From Tetrahymena elliotti 4EA (taxonomy: Eukaryota > Ciliophora > Oligohymenophorea > Hymenostomatida > Tetrahymenidae), in assembly GCA_000231825.2 (NCBI GenBank), contig JH720308.1, positions 644,483 to 708,482 on the forward strand: a DNA stretch of 64,000 nucleotides. Reading direction: 5' to 3'. Positions 1-12,954 of this stretch are shown in pieces. Made by a program: the position numbers and the translations under genes. The stretch's first letter is position 1, and each line of letters starts with the position of its first letter. The notes under the pieces are model-generated. The model worked only from the letters and a program-made list of their open reading frames with translations. It searched no databases and was not told where the DNA came from.

Positions 1-469
1 TGAAGAGATTCTTTTTCAAATTGAGTAGGATAATTCACCTAAAAAATGAGTTAAACTACAAAATTTGAATTTACTTCTAAAAAATAAATCAAAGAAAGGT
101 CAACTCCACCAAATTAGTCAATCAAATCTATAACTTACTTACTTTAATAATAAATATCCCATACATTTGAGAAGCTTTCTTAAAAACTGAGTTCTTAAAT
201 TTACTAACTATAATAAGAAAACTTAAAAACTATCTTTAAGCAGAAAACCAATAATTTAAAAAAGCACAACTTTTTAGAAATAAATCTGCTTAAAAAAATA
301 ATTAGTAAAAACTCTGAAATAATATAGAGAATATATTATTAAAAACTAATAAAATTTAAATCGTTCAGACAAACGTAAGATAATAAATTCTTCAAAAAAT
401 ATCAATAATAATAATTGAAAGCTAAAAAAATAAGGTGAACATAAAACTTTCTATGTTAGATAACATAGC

Positions 470-1765
470 CTGAAAAATATCAAATATGATCACTAAAAAA
501 GCTTTAAATGAAAAACAAAAGTGAAGATACTCTAATAAAAACAGTAGGAAGATAATAAAATAAAAACCTAAAAAATATCAAATGCACCTCCTAAAAAAGT
601 TGCAAATGAGAAGAATAAGGAAAAAATAAAACTTGCTATGTAAGAAAAAATAACCCCTAAAATATTGAATATGCTCCTAAAAAAACATAAACAAAAACAT
701 AAGGCGAAAATATCTTACAAAAGAGTAGGAAGCTATTAAGATCAAACCTGAAGAATATCAAATATGGTAAATTGCAAATGAAAAAGATAAGGCGAAGAAA
801 AAACTTGCTATGCTAGATAAAATAGCCTAAAGAATATCTAATATTGCTCTCAAAAAAAGCAAAAAAAAGAAAAACATAAGGCAAAGATATACTAACAAAA
901 GAAATAGTAAGATAATAAAATAAAACCTGAAAAATATCAAATGTAGCTCCTCTAAAAAGTTACAAATGAAAAGAATAAGGTGAAGATAAAACTTACTATG
1001 TGAGAGAAGATAACCCCAAAAATATCAAATATGCTCCTAAAAAAAGTATAAATGAAAAAAATCAGGTGAAAATATCTTAGAGAGAAAGATAGGAAGTCAA
1101 TGAAATAAAACCTGAAAAATCTTAAATGCAATTTACTGTAAATGAAAAAAATAAGGTGAACATAAAACTTGCTATATTGGATAAAATAGCCCAAAAATAT
1201 CATTTAATGTTCTGAATAAAAATCATGTTTGAAAAACATAAGGCGAAGATACGCTAACAAAAAAGTAGTAAGATAATAAAATAAAACCTGAAAAATATCA
1301 AATGTAGCTCCTAAAAAAGTTACAAATGAAAAGAATAAGGTGAAGATAAAACTTACTATGTGAGAGAAGATAACCCCAAAAATATCAAATATGCTCCTAA
1401 AAAAGCATAAATGAAAAAAATAAGGTGAAATTATCTTACAAAAAAGGTAGGAAAGAAAAGATAAAACCTAAAAATAACTTATTATTGAGAAGAATAAGGA
1501 GAAATAAAACTTACGAAGTAAGACAAAAATAACTTGAAAGATATCAGATGTGGTCCCAAAAAGCCATAAATGAAAAACATAAGGTGAAAAAAACTTGCAA
1601 TAGAAATAGTAAGAAAATAAAATAAACCCTGAAAAATATCAAATATAACTCCTAAAAAAAGTTGTAAATGAGAAGAATAAGGCGAAGATAAAACTTACTT
1701 GGAAGAGTAAAATATCCTAAAGATATCATATACAATCCTAAAAAGTTGTATTTGAAAAAATAAGG
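470..1765. repeat. Tandem array, about 15 monomers of ~88 bp in ~360 bp higher-order units
   Basis: The core AAAAATATCAAAT or a variant recurs at about 474, 571, 660, 750, 830, 928, 1018, 1112, 1192, 1289, 1377, 1468, 1537, 1630 and 1713. Spacing is uneven (about 97, 89, 90, 80, then again 98, 90, 94, 80), so every fourth copy matches best. The segments at 928-1075 and 1289-1437 are nearly identical, giving a period of about 360 bp. Read on the - strand, many monomers hold an intron-like block of about 45 bp that begins GTAAGT and ends TTTTTTAG, separated by 40-52 bp segments. Some copies have GCAAGT in place of GTAAGT. Function unknown. Confidence 0.8.
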
Positions 1766-4700
1766 AGAAAATAAACTTACTTAAAAAACAATCAGTTTCT
1801 GCCAAACAGCAGTCTGAAACGATAGTTAGCAACTCAAATGTTGGAAGATAATAAAAAAAAAGATATCTCACCTTCTCATTTCTCATGAGTAGAATCTTTC
1901 TTCAAACTTGCTATTATATAATAAAGTGTTATAAAATCTTATCTGACAAATAACATCTACCATAGAACAAGTTAGAACTGATTTTAAGAAAGGATTTAAA
2001 TGAGTGTAAAAGCTAGTCTAAAGAAACTGCTTAAAATCAGATATTAATTGATAGAAATCAAATATAATACTTACCACCATTATATAATTATCCAATCAAT
2101 AGTTATAAAATGAGTTAAATATTTTCTAACTTCAAAGTGACAAATGGCATGAATAATATAAAATAAAAAATAAAAAAGACTTTAAAAGGTCTAACAAACA
2201 CTTGCTATGAAAGATATTAAATGTTAAAGATAAGAGTCTCTTTACTGCTATCAAATAATTAAAACAATTTTCTATAATAAAATCTTAAAAATTATTTTAT
2301 TTTAAAATTTACCAAATATTGAGAAACGCAAGTTACAAAAAACTCGGTTTTTAAAAGTAAATTAAGTAGAAATACAACAAATACTTTTAAATAAGAATAA
2401 GAAGAAGATTAGAATTAAGAGATTCGAATAATTAATAATTAACTATTTGGTAGAATCTAACTTGAAATTTGTAGCCTAAAAACTTTAAAAAAAGCATGAA
2501 TGTCTAATAATTAATTGGCTTAAAAACTTAACTGATTAAGAGACTTCTTCCTAAGATTTATTGTCTAGTAAAATAGAGATAAATAGGATGATTCTATCAA
2601 TGAATTAATTAACAATTAACTCTTATATCCCAGCGAAAACGAGAAAATTTTTTATTTAAAAAATTTCTTCAATATCTAAGACTAAATTATCTTAATCTTT
2701 TTTTCAACATTTAAATGGCTCACTTATTGAAGAAAGCAAATGACAAATAGAAGATTTAAATTTATAAAACAAAATAGACACATCTAAAAACTTTATTGAG
2801 ACTCCTTGAAAAAAAACAATAAAGTAATAAGAATCAAACATTAATAATAACTGTAAACAAGAAATGGTAGATTAAACAGACAATTAAACCAATCTAAATA
2901 GAGAAGATCAAAAGTGTCTTATAAAGAAAACTCTGTAAACAAAAATAATAATTAATTTAAAATTCAATATTAACTTACAAAAATAATTCCAAATTTGAAT
3001 TATTTCTAAATTAATGAATGAAAAACATTCTTCCTTCTTTGACTTCTTCCAAAAACGAAAAAGAATATGAAAAAGAAAATTGAACTTTGAATTGAAAAAG
3101 AGCCTTCATACATAAATGAAAAACTTGAAAGGAAGAAAACTGCATTGCTGATAAAACAGCAATGAAAGATCAACTGATTAAAGTATTTCTTTAAAAAAAA
3201 GACCATAACATAATCCTAATAAGAGAGTGTAGAGATCAACCAATTAAAGAAAACATTTATGAGCACTGATACCACCTTATTCATTAATTAATAATTATTG
3301 AAAAATTAAAAACAGATTTGTTTTAAAAAATAAATGATTATTAAATTTTCTCTCAAACGAATTTATTTATCCTAAAAAAATAATTAACATTCGGCAGAGT
3401 TTGTGTTTAGGAACTAAAAAGCTTAAACATGAATTTTGAGAGAGAGGATTTGAATAAGAGTGATCTAAAAAATACTTGACTAAAATCTAGTGGTCGATGC
3501 TAAAACACTAATGATCTAATTGAAAAAAGACAAACTTAATGATGATGAGTACTTATAGAAAAAATACTCTTTTAATAAAACTTTTTCAAATTTACTTAAA
3601 AATATTAATGACTAAATAGCGATTTATAGCTACTCTTCAACAATGGCATCCATAACATAAAATACCAAAAGAAAGAAGGTATTTCAGAAGGAATATTAGA
3701 AAATTTGAAATTAAATAAATAAAGCTATCTAAGACCCTCAAAAAGTCTGAAAAGAAAAAAAAGAAGACAAAACTTATCAACTCAAAATGATGATAAGTAA
3801 ATAGAGTCAACAAAATAAAAGAAGCTCTACAAAAAAGCATAAGAGAAAGAAAGATCCTAAAAAAATCAATTTTTCTTGAATTCTTTTTTGTATACAAAAG
3901 TTAAAACTTTAATATGCTAAACTTAACATATGCTTCTTAAGAATTCTTTCCAAAAACTCTAAAACTTCTTTGAATCCTGATAGCTATATTGAAAGACTCT
4001 CAATAATAATAATTGAACTTCTAATTAATCTTTACAGATTCTAATCCATTTCAACAAAAATCCTTTGTGTTGACTAAAATCAGACAGCTAATTAAATATA
4101 TTATAGTAAAATATATTATATTTTTGACAAATGAGAATTAAAATAGCTCAGCTGCTAAAACTTATTTTAAAAAGAAACCTTGAATAAGGAATCCAGATAC
4201 AAAGGAAAGAGTTAACAGTTTCTCCTAAAAAAAGATCGAAATGTTAAAAAAGATACCTCTATATGTATCAGTGTAAGAGAAAATTAAGACCTAAAAATCT
4301 TAATAAGTAACTTGACACAACAATACATGAAAAAACTATCATATAATATGACTTATTCTCACCGGATGATCGAATTCTCCCTCTTCATCACGAGATAAGA
4401 TTATGTGATAGTTGATAAGCTTTTTTATACTGTTACTCAAAATGGAAGAAAGATTGAACCTAAAAACTTCATTCTTGAAGAATTCTAAAAATCTTGAAAT
4501 AAAGATGACGAAATATGGCCTAATAATGCTAAATGAGTGAATCTGAATCCTAAAAGCTCTCATTGAAGCTCAAATAGTTGAAATTAGCATTATTCACAGG
4601 ACAATAGAATTCAAAAGAAAAATAAAGATAAATTACTTGATAGTGAAAACACCTCTGAATGCTATTGAAGAATTTGATTGATGTGTCCTACTCAATGAAA

Positions 4701-5039
4701 AGTATGTTATTACTAAATTTTATGAAATCATGACTCACTAAATAGCTTAAATGTAGAAATACATAAGATGCTATCAAAAAGCAGACAATAAATTATTAAA
4801 CCGACTTGATAGTTAAAAAAAAACAAACAAACAATATCACTCTAAGTACAAAAGTGGTGAAAAAGTATTAAGCAGATTATTCATAAACTCAAAAAGAGGA
4901 GCTGAATGATATAAAAACTTTGATCTAACTTAAAATATTTATTTTAAAACACATAATAAAACAAACAAATCACAAAAGAAATGCTTGAATAAAAGTGAAT
5001 AAATAAAATAATAACTTATAAACTATAAGTCTAATTTGA

Positions 5040-5610
5040 AATTTCTAAAAGAACTGCTTGCTATAGATAGGTGAAGACCTAAAGGTAATTTCCAAAAGAA
5101 AAAGCCAATAGGAAATAATCTAAAATGGTAAACATCCAAAAGAGAAATTGAATAAGACATTCTTATTAACCAAGTTCAAGAGAAAAAATATAAGACTAGT
5201 CCAAGTAGTCATTTCCAAAAGAAAAAAACTATAAGGATTAATCTTAAAAGATATCTTAGAAGACAAAGTTTATAAGATATTAAAAAAATCTTATCAGCAA
5301 AAGCCTATAGAAGAAGTCTATTGGAAACAATCTTAAAGGCAATTTCCAAAAGAAAAAACTAATGAGAAGAAATCTAAAAAAACTAAATCTAAAAGAAAGA
5401 ATTGATAAGATTCCTTCTTAACAATCAATAATTGAAGAAAAAACAATAAAGAAAAAACTTAAGAGCAATTTCCCAAAGAAAAAGCTTGTAAGAAAGTCTT
5501 AAAAGTCATATCCAAAAATAAAAATTGTTAAGAACAAATCATACTTAATAATTATTTCTTAAGAAAAAACTTGAAAGAGAAATCCAACAAGCCATATCAA
5601 AAGGATGATC
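5040..5610. repeat. Degenerate tandem repeat, ~64 bp period
   Basis: The motif TTTCCAAAAGAAAAA and close variants recur at about 5090, 5154, 5215, 5344, 5471 and 5513. Intervals are near 64 bp or twice that, and worn copies (around 5270 and 5390) fill the double gaps. The last interval is shorter, about 42 bp. The period is not a multiple of three, so it does not look like a protein repeat. The array ends where the strand composition switches. Confidence 0.55.
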
Positions 5611-5640
5611 TATTATGTTAAATGTCATATTTATTATAGT

Positions 5641-6373
5641 TTATATTTTATATCTTATTTATTGTAAACTCCTCTAAATTTTTTAAAAAATCTAATCACT
5701 CACTTTTTCATTTTAAAATATTTTCTGAATCAATTTATCTTTATTCTTTTAAAATATTAAATATTTGATCTTACTTTAAATAATAATATTTCTTTCTTGA
5801 AAACTTAAATTTTTGCTTTTTAATAAATTATTTCTCATCACTAAATAAATAAAATAAATATTTTGTCAAAATTTATCATCTGTTACTCTACCCTCAAAAA
5901 AATGTACTTACTAAAACAAAAAATTTGTATTTTAAGTAAATTTTATCAAAAGAAATAAATAAATTAAAACTATTTATCAGGATTAAATCAAGTTTAGATA
6001 TATTAAAACAATATTAGCTTTATATCATAGATAGTTTAATTGAGATACAATATTTTATTAAATGTTCATAATAGTATATATTATTTCTTCATTTTTTAAT
6101 TCTTATGAAATAATTTATGAGCTTAAAATAACTTTACGCTAACTCCTTTCATTGCATTTCTAGTGAGCAGGAAAAATAAATAAATGAACTGAAAAATTAT
6201 TGTCCAAAAAATTAAGTTATTATAAATATTTTATTTATAAAACTGAAGAAAAAAGTCTTTGAATTTAAAAAAATTAGAGTGTGTGTGTTATTATGATAAT
6301 ATTATTTTCATTTATTAGATTGACAAATAAAGAGCTATTTTACACAAAAAGGAAGATACATATTATATTTATT
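5641..6373. other. Intergenic, 3' flank of the IQCH-like gene
   Basis: T-rich, AT-rich DNA with a GTGTGTGTT run near 6281. No coding signal seen. It holds the presumed 3' UTR of the - strand gene that ends at 6374. Confidence 0.6.
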
Positions 6374-9300
6374 TCAATGAGATTGCTATAAAAGTTTATT
6401 TAGAACTCTTACTCTACCTAGCACGTCTACTAAATAATAACTATCTTATCTTTATAATAAAATTTTAGAAATATTTTTTTAGAATTAAAAAATATATTTT
6501 TTTTACCTATTTTTTTACTTGTCAAAACGAATTTTAATCTAATCACCAAACTTGTTTGCTAAAAAGTTTAAGCTTTCTACCATATTACTAACACTTGTCT
6601 TTAATTCACTAGCTATAGTTAAAATAAATAATTTTTATAAAATGTTATTGAATAGTGTAAATTTACCTATGCAAAAAATATTAATCATTCCACTCTAGAG
6701 AGAGCCTGGTAAAATAAATATTGTGCCATTCATACTTTAAATATCAAAAGCTATTTACTAACTTCTGCATAATTAAAAGAATTATTTAGCATTAAATTTA
6801 TTCAAACCTTAATTAAAAACCATTGGAATATATGTGTAATATTTTTCTTTTATGTTAGATTATGGGATAGGAATTGATTTATTGGATGTGGTTTAGTTAT
6901 TCTCACTTTCTTATTCTCCTTCTAATAGCTAAAAATTTTTATAAGGAGAGCATGTTTTCTTATATGAGTCAAAATGCTTTGAGTTAGGAGATAAATTTTT
7001 TATATCTTCTTGCTATTTATTTGAAGTAATTAGAGAACTATGATTATAAAATTATCCATCACAAAGAAAGTTAAATAGGAAGAATGAAGTCGTGTTACAA
7101 TCTAACATACAATCAATACCCACAACTTAGAATAATTAACTTTTTTATCCACCTTTTTATTCTTTTTATTTATCAGAAAAAGTAATAAAATCGACTTTCA
7201 CATATCCCCAAACATCATGACTATAAATTTTATCTCCGATAGTTTTACATAATTTATTAACATCTAAATTTGATAATTATTTTTATGGGAAGGTTACACC
7301 ACAAATAATTACATCGTGCATCAAAATTTTATCAAATGAAGCAACATATTAAATATCACCATTTGGCTCAATGTTAAAAGTTATTTAACTTGAACCTATA
7401 TTACTTTAAATAGGAACTGCTTCAATAATACACCCTACATCAACAATTCTATTCAAAAATTCATAGTAGTTGTTAAATAGAGTATCCATGCAGGGAACTA
7501 ACTTTAATGGTAGTATCTAAATTAATTTTTAATTTTTATTTTTATAAGAAAATTAACAATAATGTTTAAAATAAGTAAAATCTATTTAAATATTTGCAGA
7601 AAAGTATTACATCTTGTATGATTTTTCTAATTTTGATAATTCTTTTTTCAGTAAACTAATAATTGGTAGCATTTCTAAGCTTACGGAAATACTTAACATT
7701 TTCTAATTGAATTTAAGCTATACCTCTCCCATTAATTTCATAGTTTAATTTTATATAAAAAGTTGTAATAGAAGCATCTTTTATTATCATTAAAGTTAAT
7801 TTATTTATAAGCTCTCCCTCTGAAAATATGAATTCTTCACCAGAAGTTATAGGTATATCTAATTCTTTTAAAAGCAGCCTTCCATAATCTCTCCTTCTTA
7901 ATTTGCAAACGTTATCAACATTTCCACACATTAAAGGCACTTCTAAATATAATGCTATACTTTTATCTTCTTTATTTGGAATACTAGGAACAATATAAGC
8001 AATTTTATTTTGAATTTAGTCTTTTAAACATTTTAAACTAATAGGAGAGTAGTACAGCATTTTGGATAATGAAAAATGGGAAGGAAATTTATCAATATTT
8101 TCAGGGATGATAAAATGTATTCTTTTTAAATACTCCTCTTTGCGGTTAATCAGAAATATTTTTTATAAATAATTTTGAATATCCTACAAAAGATTTCCAG
8201 GCACTATATAAATAATATTCACCTTTAAAAATTAATGGTTAAATTTAATTAAATAATTCAGTAAAATTTACATTTGGATCTTAAAGTTAAAAGATTCTCA
8301 AGATTTAAGAATTCTGTCTTTAATTTAGATGAGTCATAGTTATTCTTTAAAAGGCCTATTTAATTGAATCAAGAAATAGATAGGGCTTTTGTGAAAGAAA
8401 GGAATAAAAAAATTACATCTAATGAATAACTACAGATATGAATTTCATATCTCTCTTGTTTTTTTATGTTATCCCAATTTTATTTAAAATCTGACATTGT
8501 TTTCTCAAAGTTCTTTTCTTTTATTTTCAAGGCTTTTTGTATTTATATCTTCTTGCAGAAGTAGATGAGCCAAAATACTACAAGCTCAAAATTTTATTTC
8601 CTATTTTGGTACTTATTATAATAGATTTACTTAGCATTAAATATAAACACATAATCTGATTTACTTTTTCCTTTCTTAGCTTGAATTCCTTTTTTGCTTG
8701 CACCATTTTAGAAAAATAAGCTAACTTAGTTACAGCCCATACTTTTATCATGAGTGATTAAGCATCTTTTGATTTATTTGGAAGGATTTTTTGTATAATA
8801 TCTCTATTTAATATGCATTCTAACAAAATTTCATCTTTTGTTTTGAATAAATCCTTTGAGTGATAAGCTAATAAATTGCCATCTATATTCATGATACTTA
8901 CTTTGTATTTAACACATATTTTTTTTAATCTATACAGATTATGTGTTATATTTCCCCAAATATCATAGTATTAGTTTTTTAAGTATTTTAGGTACTGATT
9001 ATCCATCAATTTACCTGGATTTTATTAGAAATAATAAGATGAAATTGCCAAAGAAGTTAGATGAAAATGTTACCATTTTTTATATAAATATTAATAGATT
9101 TTTTTCCCTTTAAAAATTAGTGAATAAGATAAATCTCATCAGATTTAACATTTTAATTATCTTGAATAACACTAATGTTGAGAGTTTTCTAATCAAGATT
9201 ATGAATTAAACTTTAATTATTACTAAATTAACAATTTTATATTTCAATACTCTCTTCTTACTAAATTTCTATTTTTTATTCATTTTAGTCCTGGATGTTA

Positions 9301-10828
9301 TCAGTAATAAAAATATCTTAGTCCTTTGATAGATTTAGTTAATCATTATATTTTTAATTAATATATCTTGGAGAGTTATTAGCAGAATTAACTTATTTTT
9401 GTTATCTTATGATACTCTCATTAAAAGAATCTCTATTACTTATCTAAAGCTTTTCGATTCTATTTGTTTTCATCAATAATTATAATTTAAATTTCACATA
9501 TTAAAAAAGAATAAGTTAACATACTTCATCTTTTTTGCTTTTAATACTGACTATCCTCTTGTAAATGCAGGCTCGATGTCTGTGTCTTTTGGTATCAAAC
9601 CTTTATTAACTAATTCATAAACACCCATTTGGAGATCTTTTTCTTTAACAATTGGCTTTAAAGCAAAGGGATTTTCTCTTAGCTCTTTTGGAAGGATCCT
9701 TGGTTCATGGAGTTTAAGTTTGAAAGGTTTTTTGCTCTTTTACAATATAGATTATTCTAAGTTTTATTCATTTTCTTAGAAACCTTTTAAATTTTATATT
9801 CTATAAAAAATATTAAATACAATAATATAAATATTCTTTTGTTTACATGCTATCTTCATTAATAAATATAGAGCTATAATTGTTTATAGAATTATCTATT
9901 CTGCTTATTTGACTTATCTAAAAGAAATAAACATATTGTTTGAAATATTATTATTGTAATAATTACTTACATTATGTTATTAAGTTGATTAGTTTATGAT
10001 GCTAGACTATTATTGAATTATTGATTAATTTTAGTTTTTTTGCATAGAAATTGTAGTATCAATATTTGATGTATTTGAAATAGGATTTATAGTTGAAGTA
10101 TGTAGAGATAGAGGTATTTCAATGTTTAGCTTTTAAGATATTTATTTAACAACATTATTTCTTGCTAATCTCATCTTTAACAAAGAATGTTGCATACTTT
10201 AATCAATAGTTTCATTTAATTTTTAACTTTATATATTCTTTGTTGATGTTTTTCTACTTAACTAACTCATTTCTTATTTGGCACTTTTCAGTAAATCGCT
10301 TACTGATTCTGAGTATCTTTTTTTCTCTTATTTTTAAAGCTTATAAAACTTTTCATCACTAAAATCTTTTGAAAGTTATAAGCTTCTATCTTATTAGAGC
10401 ATTGCAGTAGAATTTTTATTTTTATGACTTATACTTTAGCTAGATACACTATTTCTTAAAGATTGAGATTATGATTACTAAAGTTGCTTCTAAATAGGAG
10501 GTAGCTAGTCTTATTCTTTTAACAAATCTTTTTTCTAAATAAAAACATTTTTAATAGAATATTTTGCCAAATAATTTAATAATTATACTTCATCAATCTT
10601 TTCAAAATCTTGCTTGATTTTGTCTGATATTTTTTTAATTTTATAGCTAATATTTGTAATCAACAATTTGTAAGATGTCTCATCATCAGCTAATTGAAAT
10701 TTTATTAATGAAATTCTAAATAATATAAATTTTCAATAGAAAAATGATCTACGTTAATTTTGTTGAAGAAAAAATAACTAAGATTTCAGAGAATCTAATT
10801 CTTGATTTTAAGACATTTCTTATTGCAT
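6374..10828 (-). CDS. IQCH: IQCH-like protein with C-terminal ATP-grasp-type domain
   Basis: Multi-exon gene read from an ATG at 10826-10828 to TGA at 6374-6376. The N-terminal third is Q/S/N-rich and low in conservation. A conserved block follows near 9600 (MGVYELVNKGLIPKD), then an IQ-like basic helix near 8700. The C-terminal half carries the IQCH hallmarks in order: DPNVNIIYIVPGNL, FPSHFSLSKMLYYSP, KIAYIVPSIPN, LNYEINGRGIAQIQ (ATP-grasp-like glycine loop), and GYVKVDFITF near 7200. Several introns fit by phase (for example 10752-10716, and one starting GTAAATTTTACTG near 8265). One junction near 8550-8640 is unresolved. IQCH of animals is a flagellar/sperm protein with an IQ motif and a carbamoyl-phosphate-synthase-like fold; a ciliary role here is inferred. 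Estimated length is near 1,300 residues, longer than the roughly 1,000 of vertebrates because of the N-terminal part. Catalytic activity is not established from sequence. Confidence 0.85.
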
Positions 10829-11317
10829 CTCTACTTAAAATCAAATACTGTTTTATTGCAAATAAATTATATGAAGAGCAATAATAATTTGAAAAAATTG
10901 CGTAAAAAAAAGTTTTACAATATTAAACAATTATTTATTGATAAAAACTTATACTAAAATTTCTAAATAAAACATTTTAGATCATTCCCAACAATAAAAA
11001 AAGATAAAATTGTGAAGAATATTTTAGAAATTAAAAATGACTTATCTTCTCTCAAAAAAAAAGAAAAATATTTGATAAATTTTTTTATTTTATTTATGAA
11101 TACCAAATAAAAATTTTTTTTAAGATCTCTGTTAAACATGAAAATTAGATTATTTATTTACTTTTTAATCATTTATTTATCAAATTCTTAATAATAAGTT
11201 ATCAATTTAATATTTTATTTTACAAATTTTTAAAATTTTGTTCTGTATTATCTTGTATTTTAATTTGAAATTAAAATATTATATTTTAATCATAGTTGTG
11301 TTTAAATATTAGAATTT
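10829..11317. other. Intergenic between two - strand genes
   Basis: 489 bp of AT-rich DNA holding the upstream region of the IQCH-like gene and the 3' flank of the next gene. No further feature seen. Confidence 0.6.
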
Positions 11318-12954
11318 TCAAAATTAGCTATGATCAAATTATAAATTTTACGAATAACCAAGATTATCTTATTCTTTTGCATTAAAAAAGTTAAATTAAA
11401 TACCTTCTCTTTCATAATCATTTATAAAATTAGAAAATATGTTATCACACTCTAAATTGAATTAATCAAAATTATTTCTCAAGCTTTTGTAAAGTTGATT
11501 ACTTTAATTGAGTCCAGTACAACAATTTTCCATATTGTGATGCATTTATTACTATATTTATGGTTCTAAATTTTATCAATCTTATATTTATTAAAATTTA
11601 ATATCATTGTATGATGAAATATTCTCTGATTAATTTATTTATTAATTTAAAATCTAAAATCCACCATCTTATTAATCAATTGTTTTAGATTAATTATTTT
11701 AATTTTGAAATTCACTAAATTATTTTTCTAAATTTGAAAAGAAATCCAATTCTTCCACCAATCTATTTTATTCTTAGTTTCCTAAATCAATAAATTCAAA
11801 ATTTAACTAATACTCAAAATTTAAGCCTATTTACTATTCAATTTCCATCTAATCTTCTTAATTCATTATTTTTGATTTTGCTTAATTTCATTTAATCTCT
11901 CTATTTCATTTTCATTCAATTTCCTGTATTTATATCTTAAATGATCAAATTTCAAGTTTTCTTACTCACTATAATTTACTTTTTTGTTGTAGTATTTAAT
12001 TAAAAAATCATCTACTTATCTCAAATATTCTTCTATTTCATCTGAAGTATGATTACCTCATTAAAAGATATCTGATTATTTGATCAATACCATACTCACC
12101 TTCAATAATTATCAAGTCATCAGGGAAATTCTTATTTTAAAAAAGTAAAAAAAATAATTCAATTATCTTGATTTAGATTTGTTAATTAAATACAGAAATA
12201 GATTTATAAATACATTGAGTCTCTCTTAGAGGATAACTCTTTTTCCTTTGAGTCGAATATGTAAAAATTAATTATCAATAGTCTACAAATTTGTTTAAAT
12301 ATTATCCATAAAATCTAACTTAATCATATAAAATCTATTTTATTTTTAGATCTGAGATCAGTTCTTATTGAGAAAACATACTTTTATTGTAAAAAATAGG
12401 TAGTTCTTATGTAAGAACTAAATTCTAAAATTCATCTGGTCTAAAACCAAGAATATTTATAAGAATCTAAAAAATTCCAACTTTTTCATTATTAAAAAAT
12501 ATCCCTATGCTGTTCTGACCATAAAAGTATAGTATTTGGATTTAACATTTTCTTTTAGATATTATAACTAAAATATTTTATCTTAGTCATAATTATTTTT
12601 ATTTTTATTTCTCAAGCTAATCTTACATAACTTCAAAATACTTCTTAAGTTCTATGCATACACTGTGGGCATATTAATTGACTAAAGAATCTAAAATTTT
12701 ATAGATTTTCTCTAATTATGATTTAGAACTGCAAGGATCTCTATTAAAAGTATTATATTTATTTTTTTATCAAATATAGATGAAATGAAGGGTCTAAACT
12801 TACTCACTTCATCAAATTTAATATTTTCATAATTTATACCTTAAATAAAGTTTAAATTGACAATTAAATCACCTTCAATAAAAAAAACTCCATCACTCTA
12901 TTGTAATTCCTTTTTTAGCACAGCTAAAACACCTTTGTTTTTTTCTTTTTACAT
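11318..12954 (-). CDS. Unknown ciliate-type protein, multi-exon
   Basis: Read from ATG at 12952-12954 to TGA at 11318-11320. Five or six introns join exons in consistent phase. One starts GTAAGTTTAGACC near 12800, one GTAAGATTAGC near 12635, one GTAGACTATTG near 12285 and one GTGAGTATGG near 12100; an intron of about 100 bp near 11650 removes an in-frame TGA. The N-terminal half looks folded (YFYGQNSIGIFFNNEKVGIF; LQQSDGVFFIEGDLIVN). The C-terminal half is Q/N/E/S-rich and probably disordered, with CHARGED segments such as EEIEEYLRQVDDFLIKYY. No signal peptide or clear membrane helix. I do not recognise the family. Lies 489 bp upstream of the IQCH-like gene on the same strand. Confidence 0.65.

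Larger units (their letters stand above)
1..5640. other. Gene-poor A-rich region with two repeat arrays
   Basis: The + strand is strongly A-rich and T-poor across the whole stretch, and the bias flips to T-rich at about 5620-5640. No frame on either strand gives a convincing gene. Ciliate-code reading is permissive in such DNA, because only TGA stops, so K/N/Q-rich stretches look open (for example about 2390-2747 on +, roughly 119 codons) but are no longer than chance allows. T-rich - strand frames give only F/I/L-rich peptides. In this window coding strands are usually A-rich, so if a gene or its relic lies here the + strand is the likelier one. It could be a decayed gene, a long non-coding transcript or repeat-rich intergenic DNA. 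Confidence 0.5.

Noticed and set aside
2390..3360. + strand frame that stays K/N/Q-rich over ~900 nt with scattered TGAs, as a pseudogene
   Set aside because: TGA spacing equals chance for this composition and A-rich DNA looks coding in any frame under the ciliate code.
952..3897. - strand ORFs (952-1203, 1695-1886, 3006-3206, 3637-3897) as membrane-protein genes
   Set aside because: They are F/I/L-rich because the - strand is T-rich; no family, no consistent exon joining outside the repeat motif.
11576..11578. In-frame TGA inside the unknown gene at 11318-12954, possible recoding
   Set aside because: A GT...AG intron of about 100 bp (starting GTGGATTTTAG and ending AAAATTTAG) removes it with matching phase, so no recoding is needed.
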